Shown here one piece after another: positions 41,453 to 54,800 of a stretch of 64,000 nucleotides of DNA; within the stretch, counting starts at the first letter, position 1, and each line of letters opens with the position of its first letter. Origin of the DNA: Sycobia sp. Sy_11. Lineage: Eukaryota > Arthropoda > Insecta > Hymenoptera > Epichrysomallidae. The translations under genes and the position numbers were made by a program. The notes beneath the pieces were generated by a model. The model saw only the letters and a list, made by a program, of their open reading frames with translations, was not told the DNA's origin and made no database searches. The stretch spans positions 1,690,501-1,754,500 of the forward strand of contig JACCIC010000098.1 in the NCBI GenBank assembly GCA_018907035.1. The letters run 5' to 3'.

Positions 41453-44400
41453 CCTCTCTCCTTTTCTCTCTGCAAAGACGAATAAATCATAATTTATACG
41501 CGAAGCGAGCGCCAAAGGTCGGGGACGCCCGACAGCCACGCTTTTCAACAAATATTAACCAAGGTCGCTTTTATTTATATTACATGGAGATTGGGTCTGA
41601 TTGGAAGTGTTTTTATCTGTACCTAGCCAGGTTAACCCTAGCGCACTGCCCGCCGCTGAGGTTCGTACCTCTGTCGGCGACCTGGGCGTGCTCGCCCCGC
41701 GGCAGCCGCGCCAGATCGCGCTCCAGGGCGCATACGCGCACCACCTCGCGGAAGCGCTCCTCGTCGTCGACCTGGTCGAAGACGATGTTCTTGCGCACGC
41801 TGCCGGGAAAGAGCCAGGGCCGCTGGCCCGCGTACGAGACGATGCCGTTCACCCGCAGCTTGCCCTTCGCGGTGCGCAGCTCGCCCAGGATCATCTGTAT
41901 GAGCGAGCTCTGGAAGAACAATGATAACGGGGATCATGTCGCGTTCGTCATTTTTTTTCTTTTTTTTTTTTATTTTGTCTAACTGTTACCCGTTCGTTTA
42001 TTATGTGTTTTAAACAAACGTTTTACTGTATAATTTGTATAATTTTATTGTGTCTCTAATCTCGAAGGCTCTTAGACAATAGACTAAGATCTACAATTAT
42101 TAGCTAAGAGGTAATAAATATTCATTATTTGAAAAATTCATCGAGACAATGCCAACGAAAATTCCTAATTCTCTTATCTAAAATGTCACTTTCGTGCTCT
42201 TTGCTTTATAAAATATGATTCACATCATGTGGAAATAGTTCTGTGTCCCATCATCCAATTGTCTGATTATATATTGACGAGTTCGTTGGAAAAATCGACC
42301 ATTATCGCTACGACTTACCATCAAGCTTTCTGCCTTTAAACTTAATAATTCAAGCCAACAAATATTTTTATCTAAACTAATACGATTGAACTAATATTAT
42401 ATGATTATAATAATTATAATGACAATGAGACTGTCCCTTGCTAATAATCATCCTGGACAGAAACAGAAATATAAAACATGAATAAATTGAAATATAAAAT
42501 ATAAATATTAATATTTTAGATTTTATATTTCAAGTTCTGTGAAGGTGATTATAAATGAGAGCTAGTCTCGCCGTCTTTATAATTATTATCAACATTTTAT
42601 TTTAGTCTATTAAAAAGACTGTAAGATCGATAAAAAGATTTATCAATTCAAGCATTATATATTCAAACAATTACTTGGATGTGCAAATGCGTTCACTTCC
42701 ATTATCATTTTTATTCGTTTTATTTTAACTAAAAACATTATTAAAAGTCTTCATAGCATCGGTATTAATCAGAAATTCCTACCTTTCCAGAACCAACGGG
42801 CCCGATAATGACGTGGAGCTTCTTGGGCGTAATGTTCATATTGATTTTGTGAAGGGTGTTTACGATCGAATTCGGCGACCAGTTGCCCGTTGCGTTTTTC
42901 AGCGATATACTCGCATTTTCGTCCACCGACAGAAGCGGCGCCTTTATTTGTATCTCTTCCATGGTTAGGAATTTCTATGTAAAAATTTTAATTACACCAT
43001 TGACGTTTTCGTTCGAAAGAACATTAAATAATAATGATTTTTCACGCGTTTACGTGACAAACATCAGCGAATGAATATGCAAGTCCTGCCCCCCCCCCAC
43101 ACACACACAGAAACGCGCTTGAAATTTACGTAATAAACACAGCTTTGAATATAATACTTTAATTGAGACGTGAAAACGAAACAACATTTGGCTCGGGTTT
43201 GCTGAAGTAAGATTAGTCTTTATAACTTGAAAATGACTTGCCCGCCGAAATAGCCGGTGTAGCAAATAAAATCTTATTTTATGTGAACGGAGCCGAGTGG
43301 TATTTCATTTGAATAAATAAGTTATAGTATTATTTCCACGCGTCTCACCCAAGTGTATAACAGATCCTCAATAAATTACATAAAAAATCAATGTTATAAT
43401 TTCGAATTTATTGACAGCCTATTGTATTATTGAAAATACTATAATAATTTTTTAGCTTATAATGGTCCTGCTATCTAAGTAATTTGGTTTAATAAAAACA
43501 CACATTTAGTTTTATTTTATTTTCTACCCAAGTTTCGAAGTAGTTTATTCAATTTTTAACCGATCTAAACACAAAATATTCAGTTAAAATTTAAAATATA
43601 AATGGTTGTGTGAACGAAATATGAGTTAGCTCCTATCGCAATCATAATTATTATAACTGACTAATAGTTCGTTTATACAACCATTAATATTTTAAATTTT
43701 AACTGAACTATTTTCCTTGAGACGGGTTAAATGCTTCGAAACGTTGGCATAAAATACAATAAAACTAAATGTGTCATTTTACTAAACCAAATTACCTAGA
43801 CAGTAGAACGATTAGAAGCTAAAAAAATTATATCGCACAGCGCACTGCTTCACATTTTACGGAAAATATTTATCGCATCTATTCCAAATAAGATTGTTTT
43901 CGGATAATCGAACGTTTTTCTCGGGCTAAATTGTCAAATTTTACCAGCAAGAGAATACGAATCGCTCAATAGCAATCACTCACCTCGATACGTTTGATCG
44001 ACACCCTTGCCTCGGCGGCGTTGAAAATTGCCCTCGGATAATTGTAAACCAGGAGGTTCTGCAGCACCGTGAAGTACTGGACCATGGAGAAGACCTTATC
44101 GGCTGTGATTGCGTTGCCCGCGAGAACGTGGGTCATGATCACGAAATACAAGCACGTGCGATCGATGAAGGCGTTGGAGGCGGTATTGGTGCCCCTCAGG
44201 TACGACATCAGGGTGATCTCGTCGATCTCGTACCTGTAAACGAAGGCCGAGCAATTGTTTACACTCTCCCTCCCCATAAGTTCGTTGGACGATATAAAAG
44301 ATTACGAAACTTCTGAAATTATCGATAAAAATGCAGGCTCTTTTGTTTGATAAGTCTTACATTACTGCCCTTACATAAAATTATAGTTTGCCTTATATTA

Positions 44401-47400
44401 TATTATTATAATTAAACTTGTAGCAATATCTGCGATGAAAATACAAATGTGCACTGTTCGAAATTTCGGACGAAGCTTTCAGCCAAATTATGCTCAAATT
44501 TCATTTACAGAGCATTCATTGAATTTAAATATAACTAAAATTCGAGCAAAATGTTTTGTTGGTTGGTTTTTTTTTCGGTAAAGTGGACGAAAATTCAGTC
44601 TTGAAATTTGAATTTTTCAATCAGCGCGTGGTCGAACTTCCAACGTGGAACTGAATATTTCAGTCACCTCTGGTGGGATCAATTTATTGTTACTCCCGGT
44701 ATGTGGCCGAATTTCAAATCAGAAACTGATTGAATGTTCGTCCATCTGACTATTAATACAGAAATCAGCCAGATTTTGAGGAAATTCCAACCAGAAATAT
44801 TATCAGTCTCGATTTGAGCACGTGAAATTGTTGATAATGTTCAAAAAGGTCGTTAATTTTTATACAAATCAAGTTTACTTCAATCACATACTACATTAAA
44901 AATTATAAATTGTACTTATGTCGACTGTTCTGAATTAAATTAATAAACATTTTTATCTGTCTTACAATCTTTATACAATAATACATTATACTAATATAAT
45001 GACAGTCGGACTGTCCTTGTTTAGAATCATCCCCGAAGCCCGTGCGTGCTTTATTAGCTAAATTATATAATATACCCAGCAACACACATACACACACACA
45101 CGCGCGCGCGCGCGCATTATCTGGCACACAGAAGTTAACAATTTACACGGTATACGTTCCATAGTCAGGATCATCAAAGAAATTCCACGAAAAGTGCACA
45201 GAGACTCGCGTGTACATACGAAAAATCATATATAAAGAAATGCACGAAGGAGTGGGGGTTGCAAGTCATCTCGCTCTTCATATATCTGTGCGCGCGCGCG
45301 CGCGTGTTATAAAAATACGTATTATAAAATATGAAGGTGCGCTTTACGATATTTACCTCACCTTCTAGCGAGCGATACGAGGCGTTCGAAAGGCTTCTCC
45401 CAGGTGTACATTTTGATAGCGCTTATGCCGCTCAGGATGCCTCCCATCAACCGAACCCTCTCGTCGGTCTTCGCCGCGATCTTTTCGCGCAGGCCCAGCG
45501 TTATCTTGCCGATGTAGACTGTAAAGCAGATTATCATTTTATTTTATTTTGTTCGATGAAGTAATTGCCGTATAATTTTGTATATATATATACTGGCATC
45601 CCCGGTCTCGGGCTTTGCTCGAGATAATAATTTAGCCGATTTCTTATACAGTTTAATAATATCGTAAGTAAAAAAGTATCCTGTACATAAAAATTTATAT
45701 TACTATAAACAATTGACCGTAATTTACTTATAATCGTCGCTTCTTTATAAAAAGCTGCTTCAAAGCAGCGTCCACTTCAAAAAGCTGATATTTCGCGGAC
45801 CATTTTATAAAAAATATATGCATATTACATACGGCTTCTACGGGGAAAATTGTACTTTCGAGTTCGAGCGGTAGAAAAAGATTTTAAAGTTTCTCGAGAC
45901 GATTTCGGCGGAGAGTATCGTGTTCGAACGATAAAATATATGAATCTGTCCATAGAAGTTGCCTCGTGATACCCGGTCGTCGTCATCAACCGTCCGAACA
46001 CGCAACTCCTCGTAGAAGTCGTCCCGAGGAAGATATACATTGTTTCCAACCGCCTAAACACAATACTCTCCATAGAAGTCGTCTCAAAAAACGAGGACAG
46101 CGTATTCTGGACAGCTTGTGTCACAATTCTGAAGATAATATAACGTGTAAAAACAAAAACATAATTTGTCGTCACAAATTATATTTAGCATGGTTTGTCA
46201 TAAAACCATTTTATAAGAGAAGACGGTGAAAAGCAAGAGAAGAGAGTTTTTCCCACGTAAGAGAAAATAAATTTTACAAAAATCAAACGATATTCACAAG
46301 GTGTGAATAGTGTCAAATTGACCCGGAGAACCAAAGGGATAATACGGACTAAAACCATAGCTTCTTTAGGATACCAATCCCAAAGTTCGATATGATCATT
46401 CAAATTAACTGGCCCGGTATTAATATTTTAAGCTGGCCACTTTGAGTTGAAATTCGTGATTCAAGACGCCAGGTAGTGGCCGCTGGTGAAACTGGTTGTT
46501 AAAACCATTAACTTAATTTATTGAGGAAAGTAAAATGATTTTCAAAAAAAAAACATAGCCTATGTGCTTCCCAAGATAATACAGAATATATATTTTGAAT
46601 TTCCGAGCAATCGATTCAGTAGTTTTTTTTGTTTAACGTGTACAAACAAAAATACGCTTTGTCTTTATAAATTAGTATGATATGATATGATATGATATGA
46701 TATGATATGATATGATATAATATATATGTATATATATTTGCATCACGTAGTTCATTGAACTAAATTTTAGAAAATAGTGCAGCAACGTTTTGTTCACAGT
46801 TCTACTTTTTTCGAGTTAAGGGGATATCGAAATAAAATTTGACCGCTATAACGGCCGTGTATGATGACGGTTATTTAGCGAATTTACTGTGACGATGAAC
46901 AGTTACAATTTACTTGGCAATTGTTGAATGAATGAGAATTACGACTGTAAGTTGCGAAACTGAGCCGTAAGCTCACTAAATAGATATATAACAGATGTAT
47001 AGAAATGTATAACAAATTATATTATGAAAAATCGCCGTCAAAAGTTCTATCGTGTTATGCGGCCTTATGGCGATCAGATTTACTTCGACACCCTCCCCCC
47101 TGCTCTTTATTATACTGCATTACACGCAAGATCTGATTTTATTCACCAGTCTAATTATTACACTTTACAATATATAATATATAGAGACTTTAGTAACGAA
47201 TATTATATAGTAATAGCAGCACATAGCATTTTAAGGGAATGAATTTCGAAAAAAACTAAATAGTTAATAAATTTAAATTTATAATTTGACTCCGCCTAAG
47301 CTGTATATCGTGTCAAGTCATATCTGAATATAGCGTTTGAGCACATTGCCAACAAATACAAATTTAAGGATTATGTAATAACGCAATTATGTATGATATC

Positions 47401-47636
47401 CCCATATATACATATACGAAGATTATTTTATGGACATAATTAAACGTTGAAAAATACAAATTATGTATTTATATATTTAATTACGGAGGATAAATTAAAT
47501 TACTTTTTGAAGAATTGCATGATTATAAGTAAGTTATACAATAACTTTTTCCATTTACATATAAATTGATTATTGAAGTTTATGCAAAGTTAAAAAAATT
47601 AACTTTGTTGGTAACGTTGCGATGACGAAAATCGGG

Positions 47637-47695
<59 letters not shown>

Positions 47696-49586
47696 ATAGA
47701 TAGATATATAATACGTACTTTGAACGGGTATCGTCACGAGGACCATGAGCAGCATGCCGGCGAGGGCGGCGCCCTGCACGTTGTTCCAGCCGAGGTAGGC
47801 TATGATGCCACCCTGCACGGGCGTTATCCAAATGTAATGCAGGTAGACAAAGAGCGAGTCGAATCTGGCAACGTCGTTGGTTAGCAAGTTGACCAGGCGT
47901 CCGCCGGTATTAGCGTCGCTCGCCGAGCTGGTCGACAGCCGTAGCATCTACGGTGGCGAACGAGCGATAAATATGCATGGTTAAGATAATTATGAAAGAA
48001 TTATAAAACGCGAGGCTTATATATACTACTATGGTCAAATTGAATGGTGAATTTTCTTATATTTTCAAAGTCTTTATTTATTTTTACAAATAAATTTCAT
48101 CCGCTTCAAAGTTATCCACTTCCGCTGCAATACATTTATGCCAACGTATTTTACAATCCTCATAGCAATTTGGCAAAGTCCTCGTTCGGGATGGCCTTCA
48201 AAGCGTACAGCAATTACCTTTTATCTCCTCAATCGTGTTAAAACGGTATCCCTAGAGCAGTATCTTGAGCTTATTGATTAGCCACAAGTCACAGGAAGCC
48301 AAATCAGGCGAATAAGCAAGTTTCGGAACGAAATGCTCGTGGACGGCCAGTGCCGTGCGAGATGGTGCAAAGGACGTATAACAGTGAGATAATATTTCTT
48401 GTTAATAGTTTGGCCTGTAGGAAGGAAATCGGAACGCACAACACCACGATAATCCAAGAAAACTATTAACATGGCCTTGATTTCCGAGCGACTGGCGTGA
48501 TTTTTTTCGGTCTTGTGTCACCTTTGGCAATATTCGCTCGGTCGATCGGTTATTTCGAGGTCGTAAGCGTAGATCCAGCTGTCAGTCCGAAATCATCTTT
48601 TCGCGGATGTTAACGCAACGCTCTTTTTTGAAAATCATGGTTTTTAGCACCAACAGAAACTTGATTTGTCTAAGTTCCAAAATGTCAGTCAGAATGGTTT
48701 TAACTGATCCAAATGAAAATCCTACAAAATTGGCAAGGCCTCTAATTGCCAATCGACGATTTTGAAACACAAGTTTTTTGACCTGTTTGACGTGATGATC
48801 ATCAGTCGATATTTCTGACCAATTGTATACCACATTCTTCTTAACATTCTCGCCACCGGATTTGAACTCATACTACTTGCAAACATTCTTTGAAAGCAGT
48901 GTCTGATCCCCCAATGGCTTTTCGCAGCACCGTTAACGTGTTCACAGTTAAAATTTCATTCCACAAACAAAATTAATTCAATATCTTTGTTGAACAAATC
49001 CAAACATAGTAAAAATCGCCGTATTCGCTTTTAGCACCTCTTTAAACGAAGCGTCCTTCAAACACTAATTAATTTTCTGACATGAAATTTGGCACAGATA
49101 TCACTAAGAATACTACTGACTTCCAGAAAACTCGTCTTTCAATTTGATCACAGTAGTTAATATATATAATAGATAATATATGTTATTACTTTGTCGTGGT
49201 TAATTACTCTCGAAAGTTAAATCGGTTGAAATCTTCTCGTTGTTTTAAATCGTTGAAATATTCACGGGCGAAAATTCTGAAAACTATATGAGACTTCTCG
49301 TTAATCGATCTTTTGTCTGATTTCAATATTCTCTTCCCCTTTTTGTTATTTTTTTGTTTTTACTCGCAGCTCTTGGACTGTAGTGTTTGAAACGACAAAC
49401 GATAATTTTAATTTTTTTTGTGTTTTACGAAAAAAACATTATTTTACGGTGCAATTTTTAAAAGTGTATATCAGTAATATAAATATATATCCTAAAGTGT
49501 ATTTTTACTCGCACTACGAAGAATAATGTATATAAATGACAAAATAATTGTTTTAATGATATATTATAGTAGTGCATAATGATATA

Positions 49587-49629
<43 letters not shown>

Positions 49630-51277
49630 TCTAATTTTTTCGAAATTTATATATAACACAATTGAAAAAATATTGGTATGGGGCTTCCATGATTTTGATA
49701 ACGATAATCTTCTTGGTTCTTATTTGTAATATCAGATTGATCAGCGACTTAAAATCGCTTAGTTTCTGTATAAAGGGAAAATTAATGGGTTGTATACAGT
49801 TGTCAGAATTACGTTCATTACATATCTTGATAATGTGCAAAGCCACATTTTAACTACACTTTTCCAAAGGAAAAATTGTAATTATCACTCACAAAAAAAC
49901 GCCCGTTTCAGAAACTGCAATCGAAGAGCTACGATTGAAGGAAAAGTTAAAAAGAAAGTTAAAAAAAAGAACATTTTCGTTTCGTTCAATGCTGCGCATT
50001 TCAAAACCTTGAAATTATAAAAGGGACATTTTTTTAGGAAAATAATCGTTAAATTCATCACAATGGTACGAGACACTTTATGATAAATTGTACAAGCAAT
50101 TTTATTATTCGTCGTGGTAAAAATTATCGAACCTTCACGATAAAGCCAACGAGAAGATTAATCAAATTTTATGAGAAAGACATATATACAATTATGTTAT
50201 AACATCGCAACGTCCAACGATTATGACAGATATTACGGTAATTTCGATAGAAAAAAAATCTCTCCATGTAGATTTAAGGTGTTTTTTTTTGCAAGATTCT
50301 ATCTATTAAATCTTCCTTCAAATTCGTATATTGCTATTATTTAACAACAGCTCATATTTTATTATAGTCCTAGTGTTGAATATACGTACTATCCGATTTT
50401 ATTTTCCAACATTTTTTTTTTAACCAGAATATCCGAAAAGTCATGGAGAAATATTAAAAATCGAGAACAAAAAAAAATGTATCCTCCAATAGAAGAATCT
50501 CGGGGCAAAGGAGTTCAGTCAGATGCAGACGTTACACGTATACAAAAAGCAAGACAAAAAAAATATGAAAAGATTGCTAATTAAAGCTAATAAAAAATAT
50601 ATCTTCGAAACCTCGGCCGAAGCTCTTGAATTCTTTGAAGAGGAATTTAAAGTCGAATCGCGAATTGAATACGAGGATTGCCGGTGCATAATTTAGACGA
50701 GAATATTATGTAATATATATATATAAATCATATAAGCAACATGCCAAATAATACAAATAAGATAATAAACTAGGTTATGCTAATTCGTGCAAGTATCGCG
50801 AGGCGCAATAACATATAAAAAGAAAGCCATCAGCAGACCGATTATCGACGAATATTCGATTAATACAATACTAATTACGATTTCATTTACGTTAAACGGT
50901 ATAATATTTAACATCTTCGCAACAAACAAAAAAAAAAAAAAAAAAAAAACAGTTTCGCCGAAGATTGCGATTATTGAAACACGCCGATGCACGCGAGACG
51001 GATAAATTTAACAGGCGCGCTTATCGCGTACTTGAAATTTGCCGATATAACATATTGTCCGCTCCATTAAGAAGAGAAAGGAATAAATTAAAGAGAAAAA
51101 AAAATAATAAAAAAGAGAAGAAAAAACCTCGATACCCAGATTGGAATTATTACATTATATATACACACACACACTGATGATCATAATTATAAGCTATACC
51201 TTATATATTCAAATCTGCATTATCAGCGTCGTTAAAGTAAAATTTTGATAAGATAAATTTCTATTCCACTTCGGGCA

Positions 51278-51326
<49 letters not shown>

Positions 51327-51787
51327 CTATATACCACCGTATTATAAATTGGTTTCAGCTCCGGGCGTTTCACGCGCTTTGCGAAGGCGTATTATTAATA
51401 TATGGATTGGTTATAATATAAGATATAAGTCACGTTATTTGTCAGACGTTTTAAGAATATTAAGCGGTATTCTTAAATCGTTCAAAAAAATATAAAGTAA
51501 AATTAACTACTTGCATGAATATAGCATCCCTACCCTCACGTAGCTCATCGCTTACTTTACAGTATACACGTCCTGCCCTTAAATTTACGACTGGCCCCAA
51601 TTATCAATTACCAAACTGTAATAACTTTCACGCGATCACATATGATGCCATTATTGCATGTTCCACGTATTTGTCGGATAAAAATTTGGTGTAAGGGATC
51701 GAATGAATTTATAATTAATTTGACTTCCAAAAGCATTGGATTATGACGCTCAATTATAATTAAATAACTGATGACGAAGAAAATACT

Positions 51788-51846
<59 letters not shown>

Positions 51847-54800
51847 CTGGGCGGCAGCCAGGCGAGCTCGTGAAATGCCAAGGGTGCCGTATTGTCGGGG
51901 TAGAGGGAGCCGGATAGGGCAGGTTAAATTTTTGGGATGGCCGAGGTATCGGAACAGGAGCCGGGAGGGGGATTCCGGAGAAACAAGTATAAAATCGCTT
52001 AATTACAAATCTCATAAAAAATGAATGATTAATTTAATTAACTATAATTCATAAATAATTAATTCAATATATTCATATTAATATATGAACGTTTCTGCCG
52101 ATAATATTGATGATATGTACACGCGCGTATCAACGTTATACGCGTATGGTACTTTTATTGGATTTAATTCAAAATCTTCTGCGACTTTCGAAAAGCCAAA
52201 ATAATTGGAAAATGTGAAAGCACATTAAAATTATTTTAATCTTGAACAAAAGAAATTTCATATTGCACTCGGCTAACTAGCTATCGCTTATTGTGTTTAA
52301 CATTCGTAGATTTTTTAATAAAATTTTACAATTTTCCGAGTTGAATTCGTATATTGTTACAAGGTGATTCAATAAAACATATCTAATTTGCAGTGGTAAG
52401 AAGTAAAGATTTCTTACTTTCGTGTATATATATATATAAAGATAAGACAAGCTTTTCATAATATGCAAAACAACAAGATTGAAGTACAGCATAAAGAGCA
52501 ATTTATTAAAATGAATTTCCTTACAATCTTCGATGTTTTTTTTAATGTAATTCTTATATCTTACATGTCGGAGGTCAGTTCAGAATTGTGAATATATATA
52601 TATTAAACAAAAGCATATATGCTTATACATACATCATTATCAGCGAAGAAACTACATAACAAAAATTTAACGATATGAGGATATATAAACACATGAGAAT
52701 CACTGACAGAGAAAAGTGAGGGAAAAAACGCTTAATTTTATTATAGACGTAGAGAAGATTTATTCTGCATCGATACGCACACAGCGTTTAATTGTCAATT
52801 AGAAGGTCGCTTATAGGTTGATGCCTTATTCGAAAAGCTATAAAAACCAATTTAATTCTATCGAAATTACGAATCACTGCGTGATTTACCGTAACTTCAT
52901 TTTTATCCAAGAAAAGAGGAATATATTAGGCGTTTAATGATATGCGCCCTTAGGAAAAATCAAAAAATTTCGTAATTCTAACTTTCGTTCGTTTTCAAAA
53001 CAAGCCTACAATATACATATTTGTATCTAGTTACAGATTTTTGCAAGACAATTGTAATTTCAGGATCATTGCAGGACCGATGATAAAATTATCATTGCAA
53101 TCAAAACCACGAGTCCCGGCAATACATTCAGAGCCAGCTGCTCTGTACACAATGCGCGGCGCAGACGATACATCGCAAAGCGGTCTTGCCGAATCCGAGC
53201 CCCAAAGCAAACACAATCGGTCGCGCGTTAATTATACACAATAATACAAAAATAAAAAGGAAAAACAAAAAAGAAGAAATCATAGCTATATCTATGTACT
53301 ATCACGCCCCGACCGATACGAAGCCAAGTGAACTAAAAAAGAGAATAATATACGCTTTATCGCTTGCGTATTGTCCTCAGACGTTGACAATGGGACTGAA
53401 ACGATTTATATAAATATGAGCGACATTAAATTTATGCAGCCGACACGTTTCGCTACATACACACAAACACAAAAACACACACACACGCGCGCGCGCGCGC
53501 GCGTGATCGTTTTGTTACGAAAATTTTGGATTTTGATTCTCGACATTTCTTGGCGAAAAGCGAAAATACGTATTTTTTTATGATTATTATGAAATAAACA
53601 ACACTCTTTTTCTCGACGATTGTCAAAACTTTAGCTTAATTTATTTTTTCGACATCGATGCATCTTTGGGTCCAATTTTATTTAATTTTATATTTTAGAT
53701 TAAGATTATTAAAACGAGAGAAAAAACGGTGAAAATAATAAACACAATATAAGTACTCTCAATTTATATATATATATATATTCTTGTGATTTTAAACAAT
53801 ACCTTTTAAAATTAAGAAATATGCATGAAAATTTGCTCATTTGAAAATGTTTTCTTCACCTTGAAACCTTGGCATACCGATGGCATACAATCACATGAAC
53901 TTTATGATTAATCCCAGGATGATATACGGCTTTTACATGTATAAAATGATTCAAGACGCATGTTTGTGGAGTAATAAAGAAATTTATTAAATATAAAGAC
54001 ATTTTACGGAATGTATATTATAATATGGAATGGGCATTAGACGTAAAATCATGGATACTCGTATGGATATTTTAAAACTACGAAGGCGAAAAGCAGGAAA
54101 AATTTTACGCAAGCCGTATTATTTAAATTAAATAAAAGATGTATTGTTGTTCTGGCACTGAATTAAGAAAGTATCAATTTTTACAGACGATCTTTCACAT
54201 ATTGTCGAAATACTTACAACGGAAAAGTTGGGGATATTTTGGTTAGCGTTCAAACTATCATGTTAAAAATTTCAAGTTATTTACACTTATATGGATTGTG
54301 TTCAACTTATATTCAATATAAAAGAGGTTTGACATATAAAATGATAACGACTTGCTCATCATAGAATTGTTGCATCAAAAAAATGTTATGCTTTTTATTT
54401 TTTAAAAAAAAATTAATTAAATTATCCAATTTTAATTATGCAATAATAAAAATTCATTTTTTTATTTTAAATTAAGTTCGAAAAATATGGTTAAAATTTA
54501 ATAATTTAAATATCTATAAGTAAATGACTAGGATTAGTTGAAATGTGAAATACGTCATATTGCGATGGAAGGAATGCTTAATATGGAAAAAAGATACAAT
54601 TTTTCGATTTTTTGGCCATTTTTCTGGCTCTTGTACATTGTTTGACAGGAATGAAAAAAGCTTGCCTAGTAAATCATTGTTACTTTGATAATAAATACCA
54701 TGTGTAAGTTTTAATTAAAGCAGTTTGGCCGAGGGGCTTCTCATTTTTAAAGAGAACAAGAGAACAAGTTTGAAAACCAAAGAGAGCCAGTGGGATCTCA

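Noticed and set aside
41359..41982. 207-codon plus-strand frame
   Set aside because: It joins a CT microsatellite to the antisense of ABCC exon 41909-41623.
52540..52740. AT-rich stretch with stem-like ATATGC repeats as a possible small RNA
   Set aside because: Complementarity is short and of the kind expected by chance in AT-rich DNA.
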